Part shown: positions 27,132-36,167 of the stretch, piece by piece | How the letters are laid out: each line of letters begins with the position of its first letter | How positions within the stretch are numbered: the stretch's first letter is position 1 | Notes under the pieces: model-generated | The model's input: only the letters and a program-made list of their open reading frames with translations | Databases searched by the model: none | Told to the model about the DNA's origin: nothing | DNA from: Amycolatopsis endophytica | GTDB taxonomy: Bacteria; Actinomycetota; Actinomycetes; Mycobacteriales; Pseudonocardiaceae | NCBI RefSeq assembly: GCF_013410405.1 | Contig: NZ_JACCFK010000002.1 | Span: forward strand, 1,426,001 to 1,490,000 | DNA: 64,000 nt | Direction: 5' to 3' | Program-made: the position numbers and the translations under genes

Positions 27132-28234
27132 CGGGGTACCTCCACTTCCACGATCCAGCCGCCCGCCGCGTCCGGTCCGGCCCGCAGGCTGCCACCCAGC
27201 AGGGCGATCCGCTCACGCATGCCGACCAGGCCCATTCCGCCGCTGAGCCCGGGAGCCGTCCCGCCCTCCGACGGATCGTTGCGCACCACCAGCGCGAGCC
27301 CGTAGTCCCGAAAGGACAGCGTCATCGACCGCTCCGCTCCGGGCGCGTGCTTCGCCGCGTTGGTCAGCGCCTCCTGCGCGACGCGGATCACCGCGTGCGC
27401 GACCTCGGACGGCACCGGCGCGGGCTCACCGGTGATCTCCAGCGCGGACGCGCCCTCGGCCATCAGTTCCAGCGTCCGTTCCAGCGGAAGGGCGCCGTCA
27501 CGCAGTGCCTCGATCGCGCGCCGGGTTTCGCCCATGCTGCCCACCGCCAGCGCGCGTGCCCGCCGCACGGCTGCGTTCGCCTCCTCGTCCCGGCCCTTGG
27601 CGTGCAGGGCGTCGGCCATGTCCAGTTGCAGCGCGACCCCGGACAGCGAATGCCCGAGCACGTCGTGGATCTCCCGCGCGATGCGGCTGCGCTCCAGCAG
27701 GGTCGCCTCCCGGACCTCCGCCTCCGCGGCGCGTTGGGCGTTGCGCACCGCGTCCCGGCGGTCCCGCCGTCCGATTCCGGCGAACACCGGGGCGACGACG
27801 GCGAGACCGAGCCACAACGGCCAGCCCGCGCGCAACGGGGGCAGGCCCCACACCAGCCACACCGACACCGCGGTGGCCACCGCCCCGGCCCCGGCGACCG
27901 CGAACGCCGCGCGGCGGGACCCGAGCTTCTCCCCCGCGACGGCGGAGGCCAGGAACGGGAACGCCGGGGCGACCGTGGACTGCGCCAGCGGCAACAGGAT
28001 CGCCGCCAGTACCGCGAACACCAGCGCCAGGACGAACCGCCACATCTCGCTCAGACCGGACCACGGCACCAGGCTGCCGAGCGCGAGTGCGGCGACCACC
28101 ACGAACAACGGCACGGTCCAGGCCGGGAAAGCAACCTGCTCGTAGGTGAGTTGCACCGCGACGACCACGACGAGCGTGCCGAACAAGAGCGGCCGCAGCA
28201 GCTCGTCGGTGTAGCGGAACGGCCGCGTGGTCAT
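27128..28234 (-). CDS. Sensor histidine kinase (HisKA_3 family)
   Basis: 368 residues. Five or six N-terminal membrane segments (about residues 15-150) are followed by the dimerisation/phospho-acceptor helix LERSRIAREIHDVLGHSLSGVALQLDMA (His in REIHD). The HATPase domain has VIRVAQEALTNAAKHAPGA and GMGLVGMRERIALLGG. Partner of the overlapping NarL-type regulator. A membrane protein gene lies 9 bp upstream on the same strand and may take part in sensing. Confidence 0.92.
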   Translation of the reverse strand: MTTRPFRYTDELLRPLLFGTLVVVVAVQLTYEQVAFPAWTVPLFVVVAALALGSLVPWSGLSEMWRFVLALVFAVLAAILLPLAQSTVAPAFPFLASAVAGEKLGSRRAAFAVAGAGAVATAVSVWLVWGLPPLRAGWPLWLGLAVVAPVFAGIGRRDRRDAVRNAQRAAEAEVREATLLERSRIAREIHDVLGHSLSGVALQLDMADALHAKGRDEEANAAVRRARALAVGSMGETRRAIEALRDGALPLERTLELMAEGASALEITGEPAPVPSEVAHAVIRVAQEALTNAAKHAPGAERSMTLSFRDYGLALVVRNDPSEGGTAPGLSGGMGLVGMRERIALLGGSLRAGPDAAGGWIVEVEVPR

Positions 28235-28243
28235 GACAGCACC

Positions 28244-28753
28244 CTAGCGACCCGTGCGGAACCGGCGCTGCAGATCGTCCAGCAGTGGCGAAGTCCGGTG
28301 CGGCGCACCGCCACGGCCCTTCGCCCAGACGATCCGGTCGCCGGTGCGCAGCGCCCGGCCCAGCACGACAACGCCCTCGACCAGCACGCCCAGTCCCAGC
28401 GTCAGCAGCAGCGAGTCGGCCACGCTTCCGAAAAGGACGCCCAGCCCCAGCTTGGCGCCGATGTTGACCAGCCACAGCACCACGGTGAGCGCGGTGTAGC
28501 GCAGGAACACGACGCCGCCCGAGGAGTAGAGCCGGATGCTCGCACCTCGCGCACCGCCGAGCACCACGCTCAGCGCCCCGGACGTGATCAACTCGAGCGC
28601 GTCGACCTGGTGGAGCTTGGTCACGCCGAGCACCACCAGCACCGCGGGCAGGAGCAGTATCCGCTTGCCCTGGGCGGGCACCCCGCTCAGACGCCGGGTC
28701 AGGATATATCCGATGATCAGGACGATCAGGACGATCTGCACAGGGCCACTCAT
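28244..28753 (-). CDS. DUF1453-like integral membrane protein
   Basis: 169 residues with four or five hydrophobic segments. It opens MSGPVQIVLIVLIIGYILTRRLSGVPAQGKRILLLP, the pattern of DUF1453/CcdC-like membrane proteins. The C-terminal 35 residues are cytosolic and basic. It lies 9 bp upstream of the histidine kinase in the same operon, suggesting an accessory role in that two-component system. Molecular function unknown. Confidence 0.75.
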   Translation of the reverse strand: MSGPVQIVLIVLIIGYILTRRLSGVPAQGKRILLLPAVLVVLGVTKLHQVDALELITSGALSVVLGGARGASIRLYSSGGVVFLRYTALTVVLWLVNIGAKLGLGVLFGSVADSLLLTLGLGVLVEGVVVLGRALRTGDRIVWAKGRGGAPHRTSPLLDDLQRRFRTGR

Positions 28754-28829
28754 CTTCCGCTCCTCGTTTCGGCTGTGCCTCGAAACTAGGTCCGGAATGG
28801 ACTCCCGTCGTGCGGCGAGCGCCCTATTT

Positions 28830-28854
28830 CCGGGTGGAGAAAAACTCCACCCGG
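28830..28854 (-). terminator. Terminator closing the ten-gene ARH/ABC operon
   Basis: Perfect 10-bp stem CCGGGTGGAG / CTCCACCCGG around a five-base loop (AAAAA), starting 1 bp after the stop of the CitE-like gene. It separates that operon from the two-component operon that follows on the same strand. Confidence 0.82.
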
Positions 28855-28855
28855 A

Positions 28856-29674
28856 CTACTCCCCGGCCAGCGCCAGCACCGTGCGGGCCCCCTCGATCAT
28901 CGCCACGTCGAGGAACGTTCCGTCGGCCAGCGCGATCGCGCCGACCCCGGCCGCGGTCGCGTCGTCCAGGCGGGCCAGCACTTCGCGGGCGCGTTCGACT
29001 TCCTGTTCGCTGGGCCGGAAAGCGGCGCGAATGGTGTCCAGTTGGGACGGGTGGATCGCGGTCCGGCCGCGGAACCCCAGCGCGCGCCCGGCCCGGCAGG
29101 ACGCGGCCAGCCCGTCGAGGTCGCGTACATTGGTATAGGCCGACATCACCGGCGGCACCAGGCGCGCGGCCCGCGCCGCGACGACGATGCGGCTGCGTGC
29201 CCAGGTGAGCCCGGCGTCATCGGTGACGCCCAGGTCGGACCGCAGATCCGCCTCGCCGAGCCCGAGCGAGGCGACCTGCGGCGACGCCGTCGCGATGTCC
29301 AGCGCCCCTTCGACGCCGAGAGCCGACTCGATGAGCGGGTGCAGCTCGCGACCGGGCAGCGCGGCGGCCAGCGCGCGGATCTCCCCGGCCGACTCGACCT
29401 TCGGGATCCGGGCACCCACCTCCGGCGGAAGACCGGCCAGCGCGGCGAGGTCGTCGGCATGCCAGGGCGTGCTCACGTGATTGATCCGCACCTGCACGCG
29501 CCGCTCCGCCGCCGCCAGCAACTCCACGGCGTTCACGCGCGCCTCGGCCTTCCGCGCCGGTGCGACCGCGTCCTCCAGATCGACGAGCACGACGTCCGCC
29601 GTGGACCGCAACGCTTTCGCCACGCGGTCCGGCCGGTCGGCGGGCACGTAGAGCAGGGTCAGGGCGGCACTCAT
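28856..29674 (-). CDS. CitE/HpcH-family CoA-ester lyase-like protein
   Basis: 272 residues from ATG 29674, overlapping the stop of the CoA transferase by 4 bp. HpcH/HpaI TIM-barrel fold: TLLYVPADRPDRVAKALRSTADVVLVDLEDAVAPARKAEARVNA, RINHVSTPWHADDL, IPKVESAGEIRAL, a metal-binding Glu region PLIESALGVEG, and GFRGRTAIHPSQLDTIRAAFRPS. Stand-alone CitE-like enzymes cleave or hydrolyse malyl-CoA or citramalyl-CoA-type esters. It is the last gene of the ten-gene operon, directly after a CaiB-type CoA transferase, so it probably acts on the CoA ester that enzyme makes. Confidence 0.87.
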   Translation of the reverse strand: MSAALTLLYVPADRPDRVAKALRSTADVVLVDLEDAVAPARKAEARVNAVELLAAAERRVQVRINHVSTPWHADDLAALAGLPPEVGARIPKVESAGEIRALAAALPGRELHPLIESALGVEGALDIATASPQVASLGLGEADLRSDLGVTDDAGLTWARSRIVVAARAARLVPPVMSAYTNVRDLDGLAASCRAGRALGFRGRTAIHPSQLDTIRAAFRPSEQEVERAREVLARLDDATAAGVGAIALADGTFLDVAMIEGARTVLALAGE

Positions 29675-30879
29675 ACCGCGCCCTCCTCCCGCAGTTTCGC
29701 CACGCGCGCCGGGGAAAAACCCAGTTCCCCCAGCACTTCGTCGGTGTCGGCGCCGTGCGGGCGACCCGTGTGGCGGATAACGCCGGCGTGGCCGGACAGG
29801 CGGAACAGCGGTCCCTGCATCAGCGTCGGCCCCAGCTCCGGGTCCTCGATCTCGTGGATCGTGCCCAGCGCGCGGAACTGCGGGTCGGAGACGATGTCCT
29901 CGGCGTCGTAGATCGGGGCCACCGCGGCCTGCGCCGCCTCGAACTCGGCGACCACCTCGTCCCGGCTGCGCTGCGCGATCCAGCCGCCGACCGCCTCGTC
30001 GAGGACGTCGGCGTGCTTCGCCCGCTCCGCGCCGCTGGCGAACCACGGCTCGTCCACCAGATCGGGCCGCCCGACCAGGTGCATGACCCGCTCGGCGATC
30101 GACTGCGCCGACGTGGACACCGCCACCCACTGCCCGTCCCCGGTGCGGTAGGTGTTGCGCGGCGCGTTGTTCACCGACCGGTTGCCGGTGCGCGGTTGCA
30201 CCGACCGCAGCTGGTCCCACCGGGTGATCTGCGGCCCGAGCATCGCCAGGATCGGCTCGACGATCGCGGTGTCCACCACCTGCCCGCGCCCGTTGCGCTC
30301 CCGCGCGGACAACGCCACCATGACCGCGTACGCCGTGGCCAGCGAGGCGATCCCGTCGGCCAGCCCGAACGGCGGCAGCGTCGGCGGCCCGTCCGGTTCC
30401 CCGGTCGCGGCCGCGAACCCGCTCATCGCCTCGGCGAGCGTGCCGAACCCGGGACGCCGGCGGTACGGCCCGATCTGCCCGAACCCGGTGACGCGGGCCA
30501 GCACCAGCCCCGGGTTGCGCGCGGACAGCACCTCGTAGCCCAGGTCCCACCGCTCCAGCGTGCCGGGCCGGAAGTTCTCGATCACTACGTCCGCCTGGTC
30601 GGCCAGCGCCAGGAACACCTCGCGCCCGCCCGGTTTGCCCAGGTCGGCGGTGACGGTGCGCTTGTTGCGACCGAGCGTCTTCCACCACAGGTTGACGCCG
30701 TCCTTCGCCACGCCGTGGCTGCGCGCCGGATCGGGGCGGCCGGGGTGCTCGACCTTGATCACCTCGGCGCCCATGTCGCCGAGGTGCATCGCCGTCATCG
30801 GCCCGGCGAACAAGGTGGACGCGTCGATCACCCGCAGACCGGACAGCGCACCGGCGGCGGGGTCACGGGAGACGGTCAT
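29671..30879 (-). CDS. CaiB/BaiF-family (class III) CoA transferase
   Basis: 402 residues from ATG 30879, overlapping the upstream stop as ATGA. Signatures: LRVIDASTLFAGPMTAMHLGDMGAEVIKVEHP, NLWWKTLGRNKRTVTADLGKPGG, ADVVIENFRPGTLERWDLGY and GFGTLAEAMSGFAAATGEPDGPP. The catalytic Asp is expected in the segment FGLADGIASLATAYAVMVAL. These enzymes move CoA between carboxylic acids. Here it is coupled to a CitE-like lyase, hinting that a carboxylate released in this pathway is CoA-activated and then cleaved. Confidence 0.9.
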   Translation of the reverse strand: MTVSRDPAAGALSGLRVIDASTLFAGPMTAMHLGDMGAEVIKVEHPGRPDPARSHGVAKDGVNLWWKTLGRNKRTVTADLGKPGGREVFLALADQADVVIENFRPGTLERWDLGYEVLSARNPGLVLARVTGFGQIGPYRRRPGFGTLAEAMSGFAAATGEPDGPPTLPPFGLADGIASLATAYAVMVALSARERNGRGQVVDTAIVEPILAMLGPQITRWDQLRSVQPRTGNRSVNNAPRNTYRTGDGQWVAVSTSAQSIAERVMHLVGRPDLVDEPWFASGAERAKHADVLDEAVGGWIAQRSRDEVVAEFEAAQAAVAPIYDAEDIVSDPQFRALGTIHEIEDPELGPTLMQGPLFRLSGHAGVIRHTGRPHGADTDEVLGELGFSPARVAKLREEGAV

Positions 30880-32783
30880 GCGGTCACCTCCGGGAGGTCC
30901 CACGCGCAGCGGAACCCGACGGTCGCGCCGCGGGCCAGGCCGAGGCCCGGCAGGAGCAGTTTCACGCTGTGGTCCGGCTCGTGGCGGCCGCCCTCGACGT
31001 ACCAGTCGGACCCCTCCGCGCGGTAGTCGCTGCCGCCCTTGAGCATCACGAACCGGGTGCGGCCGTCGGAGTGCTCGCTCTCCGTCCAGTTCCACACCGC
31101 TGGTTCGCCGCGCCGCAGCAACCCCGTCTCACCGGCGAGCTGCCATTCGTCCTCCGTGGGCAGTCGCCCGCCGCGCCACGCGCAGTAGGCGCGGGCGTCG
31201 TCGAGGTCCACATACGTCACCGGCTCGTGGTCGGCACCGCTGCCCGCCAGGAACCGGTGCGACTCGGCGGGCCGATAGCCGGTGGCGCGCACGAACCCGG
31301 CGAACTGCGCGTTCGTCACCTCGGTCGCCGCGATCGCCACCGGGTTCGCCAGGACACCGTCCCGCTGGAGGGTCCGCGCGTCGTGCAGCCGTGGTGGCAA
31401 CGGTTTCCACTCGTCGACGTAGGGCGCACCCTGGTACATTCCGGTTTCCCGCGCGCGGTACCGCACGGTCAGGACGTACGGCCCGGCGGGCACGACCACG
31501 GCGTCCGGCTCCGGCTCCCCGGTGCTCTTCGCCGGCTGACGGCGCACGGCGAGCCGGTGCGGGAACCGGGCGTCGGGATCGTGCGGCAGGCCGGGAAGTT
31601 CCGGAACCCATCCGCGCGTGAACGCCGCGATGCCCCGCGCCGGAACACTCTCGCCCAACAACGGCGTGCCGTCCACGACCGGACCGTCGTAGTCCTCGTC
31701 GCTCCGGTTGACGACCGTCCACAGTATCCGGTCGCCGAGATCCCACCGGGACCCGTACACGCCCGCCTCTTCGGCACCGGGCGCCAGCTCGGCCAGCGGC
31801 GTCCACTCACCGTGCAGCAACAGGTCTTCGGCCGCGCGCTGCACGGTCACCATGCGCGACACGGTCGCCGCGTCGCGCCGGGACCACCCGACCCACACGC
31901 CGAACACGACCTCCCACACCATGACGCCGACCCCGTTGAGCCACGCCGACTGCAGCTCCTCGGTGTGATCGCGGTGCCAGCGGCGGACGTGGTGCTGCAT
32001 GTGCCGCCGCTCGTAGAAGTGCGCGCGCAGCACGCCGGGAACCGGCGAATCGGCGAAGAACTGGGCCCACGACGAGGCGTGGTCGGCGATCCGCTCGACC
32101 GGCAGCTTCGACTCGCCCTCCAGCACGATCCCGGGCTTCGCGCGTTCCAGCGCCTCGACGAACTCCGGTTCGGCCTTCTTGAGCGTGTCCAGGAAGACGC
32201 CGTCCGCGCCGAGGCCGGCGACCAGCGAGGCCAGTTCGGTGAGGTCGTCCCCGCCGCGGCGGGTGCCGACGTCCCACGGGTTGTAGTCGACGAACACGTG
32301 CAGGCCCGCGTCGTGGAACTGCCGCACGAGGCCGGTGAGACCGGGCACGTCGCGGTAGAAGTCCCACTGGTTGCGGTCGTCGAGGCCGATCACCGGGTAG
32401 GCGTGCCACAGCACGACGGCGTCCAGACCGGCGAAGCGTTCGCGGGCGTCGGCGAGGAACCGGTCGGGCGTGAACCGGTGCTGCTCGAAGTCGTAGAGCA
32501 GTTCGTCCCACAGCCACACCTGCGCGACCGTGCGGCAACGCGCCGCCCAGGCCGCGCCGGGCCGCTCGTAGGCCCCGCCGGTGTAGCCGTGACGGGCACG
32601 GGAGTCCTCGCGCCACTCGCGCAGGCGCTCGCGCCAGGCCGGACGGTCGGCGGGGTCACCGGGCGCGGCGAAGATCTTCGCCTCGTCCAGCGCGACCAGC
32701 TGCTCCTCGGTGAGCGGCCCGAGCGGCACCTCCGTCGGCCGGTCGATCGGGCGCGGCACCAGCGGGTCGAAGGCATAGGTCAT
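30876..32783 (-). CDS. TIM-barrel protein fused to an FGE/SUMF1-like domain
   Basis: 635 residues. Residues about 60-330 look like a glycosidase-type TIM barrel (FAGLDAVVLWHAYPVIGLDDRNQWDFYRD, FHDAGLHVFVDYNPWDVGTRRGGDD, GADGVFLDT, IVLEGESKLP). A beta-rich middle follows. Residues 500-635 are an FGE-sulfatase domain (EVTNAQFAGFVRATGYRPAE, YVDLDDARAYCAWRGGRLPTEDEWQLAG, GFRCAWD). The Cys pair that makes formylglycine in true FGE enzymes is not visible, so the domain more likely binds substrate or has another role. It is coupled by ATGA overlaps to the ribokinase-like gene upstream and the CoA transferase downstream. A hydrolase or lyase step on the imported sugar conjugate is inferred. Confidence 0.72.
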   Translation of the reverse strand: MTYAFDPLVPRPIDRPTEVPLGPLTEEQLVALDEAKIFAAPGDPADRPAWRERLREWREDSRARHGYTGGAYERPGAAWAARCRTVAQVWLWDELLYDFEQHRFTPDRFLADARERFAGLDAVVLWHAYPVIGLDDRNQWDFYRDVPGLTGLVRQFHDAGLHVFVDYNPWDVGTRRGGDDLTELASLVAGLGADGVFLDTLKKAEPEFVEALERAKPGIVLEGESKLPVERIADHASSWAQFFADSPVPGVLRAHFYERRHMQHHVRRWHRDHTEELQSAWLNGVGVMVWEVVFGVWVGWSRRDAATVSRMVTVQRAAEDLLLHGEWTPLAELAPGAEEAGVYGSRWDLGDRILWTVVNRSDEDYDGPVVDGTPLLGESVPARGIAAFTRGWVPELPGLPHDPDARFPHRLAVRRQPAKSTGEPEPDAVVVPAGPYVLTVRYRARETGMYQGAPYVDEWKPLPPRLHDARTLQRDGVLANPVAIAATEVTNAQFAGFVRATGYRPAESHRFLAGSGADHEPVTYVDLDDARAYCAWRGGRLPTEDEWQLAGETGLLRRGEPAVWNWTESEHSDGRTRFVMLKGGSDYRAEGSDWYVEGGRHEPDHSVKLLLPGLGLARGATVGFRCAWDLPEVTA

Positions 32784-33670
32784 GACGCCTCCTCGACCTC
32801 GGCCAGTGCCGGGACCGCGTCCTGCGCGCCGGGCCGCGTCACCGCGAGCGCGGCCGCCACCCCGGCGAGCCGGGCCGCTTCGGGCAGGGCCAGGCCACGG
32901 GCCAGCCCTGCGGCGAGCACCCCGCAGAACGTGTCCCCGGCGCCGGTCGTGTCGACGGCCTTCACCTCGACGCCCGGCACGCGCACCGGTTCGCGGTCCC
33001 GTTCGGCCACCAGCGAACCCTCCGCGCCGAGCGTGATCACCACGGCGGGCACGCGCTCCAGCAGGGCCGCGGCCAGCTCTTCGGGCGCGGCCTGGGCGTG
33101 GGCGAGGTCCGCGGCCTCGTACTCGTTGACGATGAGCAGGTCCAGCGCGGCCCAGATGTCGTCCGGCAGGTCCTGCGAGGGCGCCGCGTTGAGCACCATC
33201 ACCGCGCCCGGACGCCGTGCCGCCGCGGCCGCGCGCACCATGTCCAGCGGGATTTCCAGCTGGGCCAGCACGACATCGGCATGCGCGATGCGGTCCACGT
33301 GCCCGGCGGTCAGCTCCAGGCGGAGGTTCGCGCCCGGCGCCACCACGATCGCGTTCTCCCCGTCCGGGGACACCGTGATCAATGCCGTCCCGGTCGGAGC
33401 GTCCACACGGGACACGAGATCGGTGCGGACCCCGGCCCGATCCAGCGATTCCAGCAGCAGCGCGGCCGAGTCGTCCGCACCCAGAGCGGCGGCGAAGGTG
33501 GTGTCCGCTCCCCCGGCCCGCGCCGCGGCCACCGCCGAGTTCGCGCCCTTGCCGCCGGGGCTGCGGCGCAGGTCGCCGCCCAGGATGGTCTCCCCGCCTC
33601 CGGGGTGACGGGGCACGTCGACGACGAGGTCGACGTTGGCCGAGCCGACGACCACGACCTGCCCGGTCAT
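32780..33670 (-). CDS. rbsK: PfkB-family carbohydrate kinase, ribokinase-like
   Basis: 296 residues. Ribokinase signatures: VVVGSANVDLVVDVPRHPGGGETILG, SPGGKGANSAVAAARAG (PfkB signature 1), NAAPS, NEYEA, and DTTGAGDTFCGVLAAGLARG with the catalytic Asp of GAGD. It closely follows the RbsK pattern, so D-ribose or a similar pentose or nucleoside is the likely substrate. ATGA overlaps link it to the ADP-ribosylglycohydrolase-like gene upstream and the TIM-barrel/FGE gene downstream. It probably phosphorylates the sugar freed by those hydrolases. Confidence 0.85.
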   Translation of the reverse strand: MTGQVVVVGSANVDLVVDVPRHPGGGETILGGDLRRSPGGKGANSAVAAARAGGADTTFAAALGADDSAALLLESLDRAGVRTDLVSRVDAPTGTALITVSPDGENAIVVAPGANLRLELTAGHVDRIAHADVVLAQLEIPLDMVRAAAAARRPGAVMVLNAAPSQDLPDDIWAALDLLIVNEYEAADLAHAQAAPEELAAALLERVPAVVITLGAEGSLVAERDREPVRVPGVEVKAVDTTGAGDTFCGVLAAGLARGLALPEAARLAGVAAALAVTRPGAQDAVPALAEVEEAS

Positions 33671-34959
33671 GCGGCACCTCGTTCCACGGTCAGCGCGGCC
33701 GTGCGGGCCGCGAGGTCGGTGATGCGCTGCTCGCCGCCGGGCAGCGAGGTCGCGATGCGGTTGTCCAGCGGTTTCGCCCACTGCTCCGGCACCCCGTGCA
33801 GGGCGCCGACGACCCCACCGACAGTAGCCGCCGCCGAATCGGTGTCCCATCCGGCCGTCACGGCCAGCGACACGCTCGGGCCGAACTCCCCGCCACCGCG
33901 GGCCAGCGCGTGCGCGATCACGGCCGCGTTGTTGAGCACGTGGACCCAGTGCAGGCCGCCGTACTCCTCGTGCAGGCGGTCGAGGCTGTCCGCCGACCGT
34001 CCGAAGCGGATCGCATTCGCCAGGGCACTTCCCGGCGGGACAACGGTTTCCGCCGCATCGAGCACCTCGTCGACGGTGTCGCAGACCATCGACGCCGAAG
34101 CCAGCGCGGCGGCCCACATCGCGCCGTAGATGCCGTTGCGCGTATGGCTGAGGCGGGCATCGGTCCACGCCATTCGCGCCGCCGCACGCACGTCGCCCGG
34201 CGAGACCCAGCCGAACACGTCGGCGCGGATGAGCGCCCCGATCCACTCGCGGAACGGGTTGTGGTGCGTGGCGGTTTCGGGCACCGGGCGGGCGTCGAGG
34301 ATGTTGCGGTAGGCCGCGCGCTCGGCCGTGAACACCCGCCCCGCGGGCAGGTTGTCCAGCCACAGCTGGGCGACATCGTCGGTGGTGAACAGGCGGCCGC
34401 GCTGTTCCAGCAGGGTCAGCGCGAGCATCGGGTAGTTGAGGTCGTCGTCCTCCGGCATCCCGTCGATGTTCTCTTCCAGGGAGGTCGGGGCCGAGCGGCG
34501 GTTCCACGGCCACCGCGCGGCGACCTCGTCCGGCAGGCCGACGGCGGTGAACCAGCGGTCGAGCGGCCAGCGTCCGGTCGCGCGCAGGATCTCCTCGATG
34601 CCCTCACGCGGGATCTTCTCCACCGGCTTGCCGAGCAGACATCCCGCGGCACGGCCGGTCCACGCGTCGAGCACGCGGTCGCGTCCGGCGGGCAGGTCCG
34701 GCGCGGGCGGCAGCAGCGCGACGATGGCGTCCCAGTCGTCCGGTCCCGTCGGCGCGGCCAGCTCGTCGAGCAACTCACGCGCCAGCGCCCGCCGTTCCGG
34801 CGGCGCCGGGTTCGGCCCGGCGCCGCTGACCGCGGGCACCGGGTCGCCACCGGCCGCGACCCAGCGGTCCCGGATCGCGGTGACGTCCCGGCCCTCCGCG
34901 GCGGACTGCACCAGCTCGTGGGCCAGCAGGTCCTCGGGCTGGGCCCAGGTCAGCCTCAC
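33667..34959 (-). CDS. ADP-ribosylglycohydrolase-family protein, long variant
   Basis: 430 residues. After a unique N-terminal extension of about 100 residues, the ARH/DraG fold begins at VLDAWTGRAAGCLLGKPVEKIPREGI. The first metal motif reads EDDDLNY rather than the usual TDDT, and the second is GWDTDSAAATVGGVVGAL, so both acidic clusters for a bi-metal site remain. The family cleaves ADP-ribose N- or O-glycosidic bonds, but many bacterial members act on other ribosides. Within the operon it overlaps the second ARH gene by 4 bp, suggesting the two act together or as a heteromer. Confidence 0.85.
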   Translation of the reverse strand: MRLTWAQPEDLLAHELVQSAAEGRDVTAIRDRWVAAGGDPVPAVSGAGPNPAPPERRALARELLDELAAPTGPDDWDAIVALLPPAPDLPAGRDRVLDAWTGRAAGCLLGKPVEKIPREGIEEILRATGRWPLDRWFTAVGLPDEVAARWPWNRRSAPTSLEENIDGMPEDDDLNYPMLALTLLEQRGRLFTTDDVAQLWLDNLPAGRVFTAERAAYRNILDARPVPETATHHNPFREWIGALIRADVFGWVSPGDVRAAARMAWTDARLSHTRNGIYGAMWAAALASASMVCDTVDEVLDAAETVVPPGSALANAIRFGRSADSLDRLHEEYGGLHWVHVLNNAAVIAHALARGGGEFGPSVSLAVTAGWDTDSAAATVGGVVGALHGVPEQWAKPLDNRIATSLPGGEQRITDLAARTAALTVERGAA

Positions 34960-36122
34960 GACGCCGCCTTGTCGAGCGCGTCGAGGTCCCGCAGCCGCGC
35001 GAGGGCCCGTTCCCGGTCCGCTTTCAGGATGTCCGCGGCGGCCGAGGCCATCAGGCGCCCGGTCTCGCGAAGGTCCATCTTGCTGGCCTCCCCGATCGCG
35101 TCGACCCAGTCCGCGGGCACCACCGCGGTGCCGCCGAGACCGGCGCAGAGGGCACCGGCCATGACGGCGATCGAGTCGGCGTCCCGCCCGTAGTTGACCG
35201 CCCCGAGCACCGCGCCGCGGTAGTCGCCGCGATGTCCGAGGACGAACCCGAGCGCGGCGGGCAGCTCCTCGATCGACTTGGTGCGCGACGGGCGCCGCGC
35301 GTCCATCGACATCTGCCGGTAGGCCGGGCCCACCGAATCGAACGGCGCGACCGTGTCCCGGATCAGCCGGGCCAGCTCGCGCTCCTCGTCGTCGTTCCGC
35401 GGAGCGCTCGTCCAGCCCTCGAACGCGTCCACCACGGCGTGCAGGGCCGCGGCGGTCCCGTCGTGCGCGACGTCGAGCGCCGCCGTCACGACGTCGTCGA
35501 CCGTCGCGCCGGGGGCGACCGACGCCGCGACCATCGCCGCGAACACGCCGGCCGCCTCACGACCGTAGCTGGACTGGTGCGCGCCGGTCAGGTCGATCGC
35601 CTCGGCGTAGGCGTCCCGCGGGTTGCCCGCGTTGGCGATCCCGACCGGCGCCACGTACATCGCCGCGCCGCAGTTGACGACATTGCCGACCCCGGCCTCG
35701 CGGGGGTCGACATGTCCATAGTGAAGCCTGGCGACGATCCACTTCTCCGCCAGGAAGACCCGCTGCAGCAACAGCGCGGTCGACTCCAGCTCGGGAACCC
35801 AGCGCGGCTCCCCGATCATCAGCGGCACCAGGTCCTCGGCCATCGCGTACGCGTCGAGGTGCGCGCGGCGCTTCGCGTACACCTCGACGAGCGCGCGGGT
35901 CATCAGGGTGTCGTCGGTGACATGCCCGTCCCCCTTGTGGTAGGGCGCGATCGGACGCGCGTCCCGCCAGTTCGGGAACCACGGGCCGACGATTCCGGCC
36001 ACCCGGCCGCCGTGCCGTTCCTCGATCTGCTCCGGGGTCCACCCCTCGGTGGCACCGCCCAGCGCGTCCCCCACGGCCGCCCCGGTGATCACCGCCACCG
36101 CTCGGTCTTCCAGCCAGGTCAC
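34956..36122 (-). CDS. ADP-ribosylglycohydrolase-family protein, short variant
   Basis: 388 residues. Canonical family layout: AVAVITGAAVGDALGGATEGWTPEQI, then HVTDDTLMTRALVEVYAKRR (TDDT metal motif), SSYGREAAGVFAAMVAAS and NYGRDADSIAVMAGALCAGLGG (second acidic cluster). It cleaves an N- or O-linked ribosyl bond in known members; the natural substrate here is unknown. It lies 45 bp after the ABC solute-binding protein and is coupled by a 4-bp overlap to the longer paralogue. A role in intracellular hydrolysis of an imported riboside is inferred from the importer and ribokinase-like neighbours. Confidence 0.88.
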   Translation of the reverse strand: MTWLEDRAVAVITGAAVGDALGGATEGWTPEQIEERHGGRVAGIVGPWFPNWRDARPIAPYHKGDGHVTDDTLMTRALVEVYAKRRAHLDAYAMAEDLVPLMIGEPRWVPELESTALLLQRVFLAEKWIVARLHYGHVDPREAGVGNVVNCGAAMYVAPVGIANAGNPRDAYAEAIDLTGAHQSSYGREAAGVFAAMVAASVAPGATVDDVVTAALDVAHDGTAAALHAVVDAFEGWTSAPRNDDEERELARLIRDTVAPFDSVGPAYRQMSMDARRPSRTKSIEELPAALGFVLGHRGDYRGAVLGAVNYGRDADSIAVMAGALCAGLGGTAVVPADWVDAIGEASKMDLRETGRLMASAAADILKADRERALARLRDLDALDKAAS

Positions 36123-36167
36123 CGGCTCACGTTTCCCTTCTGAGATGGTCTCGGACTCGGCCGCCCG

